This document shows, one piece after another, positions 6,899 through 14,388 of a stretch of DNA of 15,944 nucleotides. Below the pieces are notes generated by a model. The model worked only from the letters and a program-made list of their open reading frames with translations, searched no databases and was not told where the DNA came from. The position numbers and the translations under genes are program-made. The DNA comes from an uncultured Bacilli bacterium (GTDB lineage Bacteria; Bacillota_I; Bacilli_A; RF39; UBA660). The stretch covers positions 1 to 15,944 of the forward strand of contig CANQUW010000017.1 in NCBI GenBank assembly GCA_947627145.1, read 5' to 3'. The stretch's first letter is position 1. Each line of letters begins with the position of its first letter.

Positions 6899-7764
6899 CT
6901 TGTTAGTTTTTTTATTTTATTAATATCAAATTCATCTTTTAAATTTAAGTTTTCTATTAAAGATATAGTATCATCATATATGTTTTCTCCCTTTATACCA
7001 ATATCTATCGGTTGAGGTATAAATATATCATTTTTTGTTATATTAAAATGTTTTTTTGTTTCTTCTGTATTTACATATTTTCCATAATTTATTCCCCAAC
7101 TATTTATTTTTACTGGAATGCTTTCTAATACTCTAAATAATATTCTTTTTAAAAATTCTTCTCTTACCATTGGAAAATAACAATTACTTACATTTAAATA
7201 TTCTCCAGGTTTTTTTAATATTACTTCTATACTTGTATATTCATTTTGATTATTAGAATAATCAAAATTACGTAAATTTACAAGTTCTCCTTTTTCTTCT
7301 AAAGCATTTATTATAAATAAAGTTGCTAGTCCTCTATTTATAATTTGATTTTTTGTATTAGCTGCAGAATAACTCATACTATAATAAATATTTCTTATAG
7401 TAGCATCGCTAGATAAATCATATTTTAGCATACATTTTGGAACTGATGATGCTACTAAAGGTGCTAGTGGTATTCCTCCATAAAGAGATTTTACTAGCTT
7501 TCTATTATCAGATGTATCTTTTACTGCTTCTTTTAGTTTATTATTTGCTTTTAAAAAATTATCTAATCCTTTTTTATATCCTGTTATAAGATATTCTATT
7601 GAATCATCTAAACTTACATCAATAATGGGTGCAGTACTAATCCTATTTTCAAATATTTTATTTATTTCTGGATTACTTTTTAAGTATTCATATAAATCTA
7701 AAAGACTTGTAAAACGTACACTATATATAGTATTATTATTTTCTTTTACTATATTTGTTTGCAC
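6895..7764 (-). CDS. Uncharacterised protein resembling a phage-associated family; last gene of the AAA+ cassette
   Basis: 289 residues, starting at GTG. No ATG lies nearby, and the GTG overlaps the end of the AAA+ gene by 16 nt, so translation is probably coupled; the ribosome site is weak. The layout recalls an uncharacterised family I know from phage and plasmid genomes (catalogued, I believe, as DUF7192): an SLDDSIEYLITGYKKG helix (51-66), a GGIPLAP...VPKCM segment (96-112), a helical stretch with AANTKNQIINRGLA, and a RxxFLKRILFRVLES helix (about 201-215). Such proteins are often found near AAA+ ATPases. MoxR/CobS-type ATPases usually pair with a von Willebrand A protein, but no DxSxS MIDAS motif is visible here. 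The family call is tentative; a partner or substrate adaptor of the ATPase is inferred from position only. Confidence 0.6.
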   Translation of the reverse strand: MQTNIVKENNNTIYSVRFTSLLDLYEYLKSNPEINKIFENRISTAPIIDVSLDDSIEYLITGYKKGLDNFLKANNKLKEAVKDTSDNRKLVKSLYGGIPLAPLVASSVPKCMLKYDLSSDATIRNIYYSMSYSAANTKNQIINRGLATLFIINALEEKGELVNLRNFDYSNNQNEYTSIEVILKKPGEYLNVSNCYFPMVREEFLKRILFRVLESIPVKINSWGINYGKYVNTEETKKHFNITKNDIFIPQPIDIGIKGENIYDDTISLIENLNLKDEFDINKIKKLTR

Positions 7765-9854
7765 TTAATCTTTTCACTTCTTTCTTTTACTACTTCTTTA
7801 AATACATTAAATAATCTACTATTTGGAATTTGTTTTTCTAAATCTAATCTTAGTTTTGATAAGTATTCTAAATCTTTAGTACTTACAATCATGTAATCCA
7901 TAATTTCTTTATCATTGAAACATCCATCATCTAAATATTTTTTAATAGTTACTGCATCACGAGTTGTGAATGTTCCTACTGTATTTATATCTTCTGTCCA
8001 TCCCATATTTTGTTTTTCTACTGATTTTCTAAATTCTGTTGCAAAGTTATACCATTCTCTATAGTCTTTTAAAATATTTTTTTCTATTCTATTATCATAA
8101 TCTATTTCTACTGGTATTAAACGTTGCATTACAGATTCATCCATTTTTTGACGAGTGTTGTTAGCATAAGTTCTACCATTTCCTTTGGTATTACCTGCCG
8201 CAATCATTCTAAAGTTAGAGTGTCTTTTTATTGGTATTCCATTTGGGAATGTATAATTACTATTATGTCTACTTATAAATCTATTTAAGACAACGGTTGC
8301 ATTGGCTATACCATTATCAAGTTCATCAAAGAATATTATTTTTCCAAATTTATAAGCACGATAGAAGTTACTTGGTACATATTCTCCTGTTGCACTATTA
8401 GTATAACCTATAATATCTTGTTCATATTCAACATATCCATTGCTTATAACATCAAGTCCTAAAAGATGCGCAAGTTGTTTTTCAATCATATAAGTTTTTC
8501 CACAACCTGATGGTCCATATAAATATGGTGTTTGTCCTTCTATTATAAGTTTTAAAATATCATCAAACTTTTCATGATAAATAGTATTATTTTTATCTAT
8601 ATCTTTTTTCTTTAAATCTAATAATTCATTTATTCTTTTTTTAAATGGAATATCTTCATTAAAATAATAATTTATTTTATTTTCAGGCTCTTTTATAACA
8701 TCTGAATTTGGTGTGATAATAGCTGGACCTGATGTATAAATACTATTATCTGGTACTTCTATAGTAGTAGTTTTATTATTAGTAATATTATTTGCTACTT
8801 TTTCTATCATTTCTTCATTTATACCTATTTTTTCTAATCTTTTTATAGATTCATTCGTAACATTACTTACTCTATTTATCTCTGTTCCTACTCTTGTACC
8901 AATACCACTTGCTAGAGTTTCTATTTCACTTATAGCTTTAGCTTTAACATCGTTAATTTCTGATATGAATACATCTTTTTCGTTAAAGATACTTTCTCTT
9001 TCTCTATTTTCTGTTTCTAATATTTTTACATTTAATTCTTTTAATAATCTATTTGCTTCGTTTTTTAAGTTTGTAATTTCTTTTATTCTTGCATTAGTAA
9101 GCTCATCTTTATTATTTTTAAGTTCTAACCTTAATTCTTTTATTTCTGTATCCGCAAGAGATACTAAACTATTTAAACTATTTTTAGTATCATATATATC
9201 TTCTATTTTACTATTAAGTTCATTTAAAGTATCTCTATCTACATTATATATTCCTTCTCTTTTTTTATCTTCTTGTAGACGTTTATCAATTATTTCTTGT
9301 AATGTTTCTTTATCTCCATATTTTATTAGTACTGGATCTATTTCATCTATTAAAGTAAGAGTTGATGCTAGAAGTGATCTATCATCTACATAATAGCTTC
9401 TTGCACGTATTATATAATCAAATAATACTCCTAAATTTTCTATGTTTTCGCTATCTTTTATATTATCATTACGTGAAATATTTCTAAATAATTCTAATGC
9501 TACAAGTTTATTATCAAAAGCACTTATACATTTTTCAAAGTTATCATAATTTATAAATAGATTATTATTTTCAATATATAAATCCATAAAACTTTTAAAT
9601 ATATTTTTCTCTTCTATATTTTCATTTATACATATAGATTTATACATATTATAAATATAATTCTTATGAATGGTAAAATCTATATTGTTATCTATAAACT
9701 TATTTAAAATATCTACCATTAACTCTTCATCTTTATATGTTTTGTTATTATATTCTTCTATATTCATATCTAAAATCTTTTGTAAATAATCATAATTTTT
9801 ATGAAATGTATTTTTAATTACTTTATCTAAAATACTCTCATTAAACATTCCCAT
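7749..9854 (-). CDS. AAA+ ATPase (CobS/MoxR-like) with long coiled-coil N-terminus
   Basis: 701 residues. The C-terminal part is a complete AAA+ module: Walker A GPSGCGKT (447-454), Walker B IIFFDELD (506-513), sensor 1 AAGN (Asn555) and a likely arginine finger, Arg578, in MDESVMQR. The insert around TFPNGIPIKRHSNFRMIAAGN and the missing ClpX/FtsH signatures point to the CobS/CbbQ/MoxR group of remodelling ATPases. Residues 1-180 look helical and unassigned. Residues about 185-310 are a Glu/Lys/Leu-rich coiled coil, followed by a low-complexity linker (about 355-390). The N-terminal half is much longer than in ordinary CobS or CbbQ (about 260-330 residues in all). AGGAGAG lies 9 nt before ATG. 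It starts 4 nt after the preceding gene and overlaps the next by 16 nt. Chaperone-like remodelling of a partner encoded in the operon is the likely role; the target is unknown. Confidence 0.82.
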   Translation of the reverse strand: MGMFNESILDKVIKNTFHKNYDYLQKILDMNIEEYNNKTYKDEELMVDILNKFIDNNIDFTIHKNYIYNMYKSICINENIEEKNIFKSFMDLYIENNNLFINYDNFEKCISAFDNKLVALELFRNISRNDNIKDSENIENLGVLFDYIIRARSYYVDDRSLLASTLTLIDEIDPVLIKYGDKETLQEIIDKRLQEDKKREGIYNVDRDTLNELNSKIEDIYDTKNSLNSLVSLADTEIKELRLELKNNKDELTNARIKEITNLKNEANRLLKELNVKILETENRERESIFNEKDVFISEINDVKAKAISEIETLASGIGTRVGTEINRVSNVTNESIKRLEKIGINEEMIEKVANNITNNKTTTIEVPDNSIYTSGPAIITPNSDVIKEPENKINYYFNEDIPFKKRINELLDLKKKDIDKNNTIYHEKFDDILKLIIEGQTPYLYGPSGCGKTYMIEKQLAHLLGLDVISNGYVEYEQDIIGYTNSATGEYVPSNFYRAYKFGKIIFFDELDNGIANATVVLNRFISRHNSNYTFPNGIPIKRHSNFRMIAAGNTKGNGRTYANNTRQKMDESVMQRLIPVEIDYDNRIEKNILKDYREWYNFATEFRKSVEKQNMGWTEDINTVGTFTTRDAVTIKKYLDDGCFNDKEIMDYMIVSTKDLEYLSKLRLDLEKQIPNSRLFNVFKEVVKERSEKIKCKQI

Positions 9855-9858
9855 TATT

Positions 9859-11049
9859 TTATCTCTCCTTTTGTTTTATATATCTCATTGCATCATCTAA
9901 TGTTTTTATTTCTTTATCAATAGAATATTTTTCTATTATATTAGATTCATCATATTTTATTACTTGATAATTATACTTCTTTTTATTGTTTTTGGTAGTA
10001 CAATTTTCTATTAAAAGATAAGTATCATTATATTTATTTATTTTTCTTAGTGTTATATCAATTCTTTCTTCATCTAGTTTTATTTGCATCATATTATTAT
10101 ATTTACTAAAATTATTACTTATAATATACTTTATATTTACTTTATCATTGTTTAAACCTAATTCTATATGTTTATTTTCTAATAATACTTCTTTTGTATT
10201 TTCATTTAAGGATTTATCTTCTGTTAAAAGATAAGTATTATCAGTTGTTTTTAATATATTTTTAAGTACTGGTATATTATTCATATTAAGATATAAATCT
10301 ATTAAATCTAAATCTGTTTCTGTTAAAATATTTTTATTATTATTTATAAATACTTCTTCATCGTCTAATAATATCTTTCGTATTACTTCATTTCTTTTAG
10401 CATCATATAGAATACTACCTTTTAATCTTTTATCTATACTATTAAATGTAGTTTTTATTTTTCCATTTTCTCCTGTTATATTTCCTTCTACATATATTTT
10501 AGTATTATCTAATCTATTAATTTTAAAATCTAAATTATTATCTCTTACTGAAATTATTATAGGTAATTGTTTTTTTAGAGAAGAAACATTGAAGTCTACT
10601 ATGTATTTATGATTATATCCTTTTATTTCATTAATATTTATAACTTCATAGTTTTTATAAAGTTGTAAAATTATACTTACTGCTTCTTTTAAATATTCAG
10701 TATAAAAATATAAATCTTTAGAAGTTGCATTAAAGTATGGTAATCCATTAGACTGATAATGTTCTTTATTTTCTTTTTCTATATTAGTATTCTTTATTAA
10801 GTCTTTAGTTAAATTTCCTAATAATATTATGTCTCTTTCATTTTTTTCTTTGTTATAAACATTTATTATTTTTTCTATAAATTCTTTAAAGTACTTATCT
10901 TTATAGTCAAGATCTAATATTTTATTATTTTCATATACTATTTTAGTACCTATATATTTACTATTATCTTTTATGTCATTATCTATGGCATAAGTATATA
11001 TTAAATCTAGGTTTTTTATAGAGTATATTTTTGCTTCTTTTAATTCCAT
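9859..11049 (-). CDS. Unrecognised protein in the TelA/AAA+ operon
   Basis: 396 residues, not recognised. The start at ATG 11049 is chosen because GGGAG lies 7 nt upstream; a longer reading from a TTG at 11064 has no comparable site. The protein is rich in Asn, Lys, Ile and Asp. It has no signal peptide, membrane helix, cysteine motif or nucleotide-binding loop that I can see. Alternating hydrophobic strands from about residue 140 onward (for example IIISVRDNNLDFKI and KIYVEGNITG) suggest mostly beta structure. The first 130 residues look helical. The start overlaps the end of the TelA-like gene by 10 nt, and its stop is 4 nt before the AAA+ gene, so it is surely in the operon. The conserved placement makes it a plausible structural partner of the ATPase or of the TelA-like protein. 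Confidence 0.75.
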   Translation of the reverse strand: MELKEAKIYSIKNLDLIYTYAIDNDIKDNSKYIGTKIVYENNKILDLDYKDKYFKEFIEKIINVYNKEKNERDIILLGNLTKDLIKNTNIEKENKEHYQSNGLPYFNATSKDLYFYTEYLKEAVSIILQLYKNYEVININEIKGYNHKYIVDFNVSSLKKQLPIIISVRDNNLDFKINRLDNTKIYVEGNITGENGKIKTTFNSIDKRLKGSILYDAKRNEVIRKILLDDEEVFINNNKNILTETDLDLIDLYLNMNNIPVLKNILKTTDNTYLLTEDKSLNENTKEVLLENKHIELGLNNDKVNIKYIISNNFSKYNNMMQIKLDEERIDITLRKINKYNDTYLLIENCTTKNNKKKYNYQVIKYDESNIIEKYSIDKEIKTLDDAMRYIKQKER

Positions 11050-11912
11050 TTTCCAATCTCCCAAACTTTACTATGAACTTTTTTATTTTCTTTTGTTTCA
11101 TTTTTTTGTGTTAAATTATTTATTTCTTTTAGAGTTTCTTGTAAGGATAAGTTATTTTCTTTTGTAATAGATATAGATTTATTTTGTACTTCTTTTATGA
11201 AAGTAGAATCCGTTTTTTGTTTTTCTAAGTCATAGCTCATTGAACCTTGTGACATTAAAATATATAAAGTTGTATTTAGAAATATATTACAATCTTTTAG
11301 TATTTGTTCATCGTTATTAATTTGAATATTGAATCCTTGTATTTGATCACTATATAAAATTCTAGATTGTCTTAGTTGATACAAGTGATCTTTAAACATA
11401 TCCAATATTCTTACTTGGTTTATGTTTTCAGAAAAAATATCATCATGTGTTGAAAGAGTTGCTAGAGAATTTATTTTTTCTTCTCCTTTTTCTATTAAAT
11501 TGGAAAGTTCTTCTAATAATGGAGTAATTTCTTCTATTATGCTTTTTTTAAAATCTATATCAAGTAATGTTCTTTGTTTTTGTTCTTCTACTGATTTTAA
11601 AATATTTTCTAATTCATTTTTATATTCTTCATATTTTTTATCTTTATTTATGATATTTTTTTCTTTATTTTTCAATCCTAAATATTTTAACATTTTATTA
11701 AATATATTTTCGTTTTTTTCGTTTGATATAGATAGAAATTCATCTAAAGATTCTACTGCATGTTTGGTATTTTCATCAAGTGTTGTTATTTTATCATTAG
11801 TTATAATTAAAGATGTTTTTTCTAAAATGTTATTAATTTTTATACAAACACTTTTACCATAATTAATAATAGTGTCTCTATCTATAAATTTTAACTCATC
11901 TATTTCGTTCAT
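11040..11912 (-). CDS. TelA-like (toxic-anion-resistance family) protein
   Basis: 290 residues from ATG 11912, which follows AAAGGAGAAAATC. A longer reading to 11963 would cover the promoter. The protein is almost wholly helical. Its motif order fits the TelA/KlaA family: IDRDTIINYGK near the N-terminus (compare the D-x-x-x-I-x-x-Y/F-G start of the TelA core); KMLKYLGLK (73-81) at the position of the family's FLxKLFGK; a long coiled coil with ITPLLEELSNLIEKGEEKI (129-147); and LYQLRQSRILYSDQIQGFNIQINND (177-201), matching the L-x-x-L-x-x-SR-x-I-x-x-Q-x-x-P-x-I segment with one or more prolines lost. TelA proteins are linked to tellurite, antibiotic and Ter-type stress responses, but the biochemistry is unsettled. 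It is the first gene of the four-gene operon. A divergent member with a shortened N-terminus; the family call is from memory. Confidence 0.68.
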   Translation of the reverse strand: MNEIDELKFIDRDTIINYGKSVCIKINNILEKTSLIITNDKITTLDENTKHAVESLDEFLSISNEKNENIFNKMLKYLGLKNKEKNIINKDKKYEEYKNELENILKSVEEQKQRTLLDIDFKKSIIEEITPLLEELSNLIEKGEEKINSLATLSTHDDIFSENINQVRILDMFKDHLYQLRQSRILYSDQIQGFNIQINNDEQILKDCNIFLNTTLYILMSQGSMSYDLEKQKTDSTFIKEVQNKSISITKENNLSLQETLKEINNLTQKNETKENKKVHSKVWEIGKWN

Positions 11913-11934
11913 GATTTTCTCCTTTGTGTCGCTT

Positions 11935-11963
11935 ATAATACCATAAGTTCCTTGTATTTTCAA
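11935..11963 (-). promoter_or_regulatory. SigA-type promoter of the TelA/AAA+ cassette
   Basis: TTGAAA (11963-11958), a 17-nt spacer and TATTAT (11940-11935) on the minus strand, with transcription expected to start near 11928 and the GGAG site following. The -35 box begins 14 nt after the glmS-side terminator stem, so the cassette is a separate transcription unit. Confidence 0.75.
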
Positions 11964-11965
11964 GG

Positions 11966-12000
11966 AAAATAAAAACTCATTAGGTAAAATGTCCTAATGA
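11966..12000. terminator. Terminator between glmS and the TelA/AAA+ cassette
   Basis: TCATTAGG (11977-11984) pairs perfectly with CCTAATGA (11993-12000) around an 8-nt loop. On the minus strand it is followed by GTTTTTATTTT, which suits the end of the glmS transcript. The plus-strand side is also T-rich (12002-12016). It lies about 180 nt beyond the glmS stop, leaving a long 3' untranslated stretch. Confidence 0.8.
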
Positions 12001-12181
12001 ATTTTTTATTTTATTTATATTTATAAACTAAAGTTTAAAGTAAAGAGTGAAATGTATTTTAATATTAAATGGTGAGAAATTCAATTTCCTCTATCTTCTT
12101 ATAGGCCTCACTTCCTTTCATGAGTCCATTATATAAAATAAATATAGTTAAATTATAAGAAGATTATGGGAAATTATGTTA
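12001..12181 (-). other. Long 3' untranslated region of glmS with an inverted repeat
   Basis: No convincing gene is present. The most notable structure is an 11-bp perfect inverted repeat, 12093-12103 with 12154-12164 (ATCTTCTTATA/TATAAGAAGAT). Inside it is a smaller dyad (GG-CTCA near 12104-12110 with TGAG-CC near 12121-12127) around a GGAAG-containing loop on the minus strand. No T-tract follows, so it is not a terminator. It might be a structured RNA element, an sRNA or an mRNA stability element. Only very short ORFs without ribosome sites are present. Confidence 0.45.
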
Positions 12182-13972
12182 TTACTCTACTGTTACACTC
12201 TTAGCTAGGTTTTTAGGTTTATCTATATCACAACCACGAAGTACTGCGATTTCGTATGCTAGAAGTTGAAGTGCAGGTACAATTAGAAGACTTTGTGTAA
12301 ATTCACTAGTTGTTGGTACTACTATTTTTAGTTCTTTGTAGTTATCGATATCTTCAGTTGTTGCGATTATTACTTTAGCACCTCTTGCTTCTACTTCTTC
12401 TACGTTAGCATAAGTTTTATCTTTTAAATCTTTATCTGTAATGATTGCGATTACTGGAGTTCCTTCATCAATTAAAGAAATTGTTCCATGTTTTAATTCT
12501 CCTGCTTGGAATGTTTCACTATGAATATATGAGATTTCTTTTATTTTTAAGCTACCTTCCATACTCATAGAATAGTCTATTCCACGACCTATAAAGAATA
12601 CATCTTCATGTTTGTAGATTTCTTTAGCTAGATTTTTATATAAGTCACGTTTTTCTAGTACCGCACGTATTTGTTTTGGAATATTATCATATTCAGTAAG
12701 TAAATTATTATATTCATCTTCTGTTAGTAATCCTTTAGCATGAGCAGTTTCACGTGCAAGTAAAGTTAAAACTAAACTTTGTAAGATGTATGCTTTTGTT
12801 GTTGCTACTGCTATCTCAGGTCCTGCTTTTATGAATAATACATTATCACATTCATTTGCGATAGTTGAGTATTCTGCATTTACTATAGCAAGTGTATCTA
12901 CTCCGTCGAGCTCTTTTACTTTGTTCATAGCAGCAATTGTATCTGCAGTCTCACCTGACTGAGATATTAAAATTGCAAGGGTCTTTCTATTATATATTAC
13001 TTTTTTATAACGATATTCACTTGCAACTTCGACAATAGTTGGAATATCTGCAAATTTTTCAAATAAGCTTTTTCCAATCATACCAGCATACATTGCTGAA
13101 CCACAACCAATAATATGGATTTCTTCATATTTAGATAAATCTAATTTATCTATTTGTTTTTTGTATAAGTTTATTAAGTTTTCAACAACTGTAGGTTCTT
13201 CCATCATTTCTTTTAACATGTAATGTGGATAACCATTTTTTCCTGCTTCTTCTTTTAGATAACTTGTCTCTTTTACTTCTTTTTCTATCTCTTTTCCATT
13301 TTCATCATATACTACTACATTGTTATCTGTTAAAACAGCAACTTCATAAGTATCAAGTAACATATATTTATTAGTATAATCAAGTATCGCTGGGATGTCT
13401 GATGCCATTACTGTTTCGTTATCTCCAAGTCCAATAATAAATGGACTGTCTTTTCTTGTTGCATATAATTTATCTTTTTCTCCATCTATCATTATAACTA
13501 AAGCAAAACTTCCTGTTAGGGTTTTTACTGCTTTTTCAATTGATGTTATTACATCATTTTCTTTTAATTCTTTATCAATTAAAGCTGCGATTACTTCTGT
13601 ATCTGTTTCAGATTTAAAAACATAACCATCGCTTTCTAATTCTTCTCTTAATACATTGGCATTTTCAATAATACCATTGTGTACTAAAGTTACACGACCA
13701 ACATTATGAGGATGAGCATTTTCATCACTTACTCCTCCATTAGTTGCCCATCTAGTATGCGCAATACCATAAGTTGCATCAATTAATTTTGTATTATCAA
13801 GTTTTTCTTTTAATTCTTTAACACGACCTACTTTCTTAATAATTTGTAAGTCACTTCCATTATTAAGCGCAATACCTGCAGAGTCATATCCCCTATATTC
13901 TAGTGTTGTAAGTCCATTTATTAAGACCTCACTAACATTCTTTTTTCCTAAATATCCAACAATTCCACACAT
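12182..13972 (-). CDS. glmS: Glutamine-fructose-6-phosphate aminotransferase (glucosamine-6-phosphate synthase)
   Basis: 596 residues, full length. It converts fructose-6-phosphate and glutamine to glucosamine-6-phosphate and glutamate, the first step to UDP-GlcNAc for peptidoglycan. The N-terminal glutaminase starts with the Cys nucleophile (MCGIVGY, Cys2 before processing) and has RGYDSAG (27-33), HTRWATNG (72-79) and HNG (98-100). Two SIS isomerase domains follow, with GCGSAMYAG (289-297), SQSGETADT (337-345), the ISYIHSE helix (480-486), ELKHG (492-496) and the conserved C-terminus NLAKSVTVE. AGGAGGT lies 6 nt before ATG and overlaps the stop codon of the upstream membrane-protein gene (TAGGAGGT), so translation is coupled. 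The 11-nt gap leaves no room for a glmS ribozyme directly upstream, unlike many Bacilli. It is the last gene of a three-gene operon. Confidence 0.98.
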   Translation of the reverse strand: MCGIVGYLGKKNVSEVLINGLTTLEYRGYDSAGIALNNGSDLQIIKKVGRVKELKEKLDNTKLIDATYGIAHTRWATNGGVSDENAHPHNVGRVTLVHNGIIENANVLREELESDGYVFKSETDTEVIAALIDKELKENDVITSIEKAVKTLTGSFALVIMIDGEKDKLYATRKDSPFIIGLGDNETVMASDIPAILDYTNKYMLLDTYEVAVLTDNNVVVYDENGKEIEKEVKETSYLKEEAGKNGYPHYMLKEMMEEPTVVENLINLYKKQIDKLDLSKYEEIHIIGCGSAMYAGMIGKSLFEKFADIPTIVEVASEYRYKKVIYNRKTLAILISQSGETADTIAAMNKVKELDGVDTLAIVNAEYSTIANECDNVLFIKAGPEIAVATTKAYILQSLVLTLLARETAHAKGLLTEDEYNNLLTEYDNIPKQIRAVLEKRDLYKNLAKEIYKHEDVFFIGRGIDYSMSMEGSLKIKEISYIHSETFQAGELKHGTISLIDEGTPVIAIITDKDLKDKTYANVEEVEARGAKVIIATTEDIDNYKELKIVVPTTSEFTQSLLIVPALQLLAYEIAVLRGCDIDKPKNLAKSVTVE

Positions 13973-13983
13973 AATTTTACCTC

Positions 13984-14388
13984 CTAATCATCGTATGCAA
14001 TTTTATATAAACATGAGTTTAATACAACTCCTATTAATGAACATGATAAAATCAAAAAGTTAGTCTTACAATATTTGATGCTAATAGTATTTAAAAGATA
14101 CCTCTTAAAATCTATTGCCATGAATATTCTAAAATATATAAGTAAGAAATATAAAGTTATAAATATAATTAATATATTATATATTGGCATTTTGGTAAGT
14201 CCACTATTTCCTGGTAAGTAAAAATATAATCTAACCATTAAAAATATTGTTAGCGAAGTTATCAAGAGAATACCTTGCCATGAAGACTGTAAAATTAAAG
14301 GTAACATTTGTATAATTAAATATAATATTACTAATATACAGATTTGCCCAGCGTAATATAGTCCTTTTTTTATATTACTTGTATTCAT
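13984..14388 (-). CDS. Small integral membrane protein between AAA+ and glmS
   Basis: 134 residues, not recognised. Four likely membrane helices (about 10-33, 37-58, 67-92 and 108-128) have short basic loops (KKGLYY at the start, DFKRYLL near residue 95) and a short acidic end (AYDD). It has no signal peptidase site, lipobox or enzymatic motif that I can see. The ATG overlaps the end of the AAA+ gene by 14 nt, and its stop codon is part of the glmS ribosome site, so all three genes are very likely translated from one mRNA. A weak purine-rich site (AAGAGAT) precedes the start. It could be a membrane partner or anchor of the AAA+ protein; that is inferred from position alone. Confidence 0.78.
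   Translation of the reverse strand: MNTSNIKKGLYYAGQICILVILYLIIQMLPLILQSSWQGILLITSLTIFLMVRLYFYLPGNSGLTKMPIYNILIIFITLYFLLIYFRIFMAIDFKRYLLNTISIKYCKTNFLILSCSLIGVVLNSCLYKIAYDD

Noticed and set aside
11050..11064. TTG start at 11064 for the 396-residue protein
   Set aside because: The ATG at 11049 has GGGAG at proper spacing, and TTG is rarer.
11913..11963. N-terminal extension of the TelA-like protein to 11963
   Set aside because: It would cover the -35 and -10 boxes; the ATG at 11912 follows a strong AAAGGAG site.
12068..12124. 18-codon minus-strand ORF (MKGSEAYKKIEEIEF...) in the glmS 3' region
   Set aside because: It has no ribosome site and lies inside the inverted-repeat structure; too short to support.
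13973..13983. glmS ribozyme or riboswitch leader
   Set aside because: Only 11 nt separate the preceding gene from glmS.
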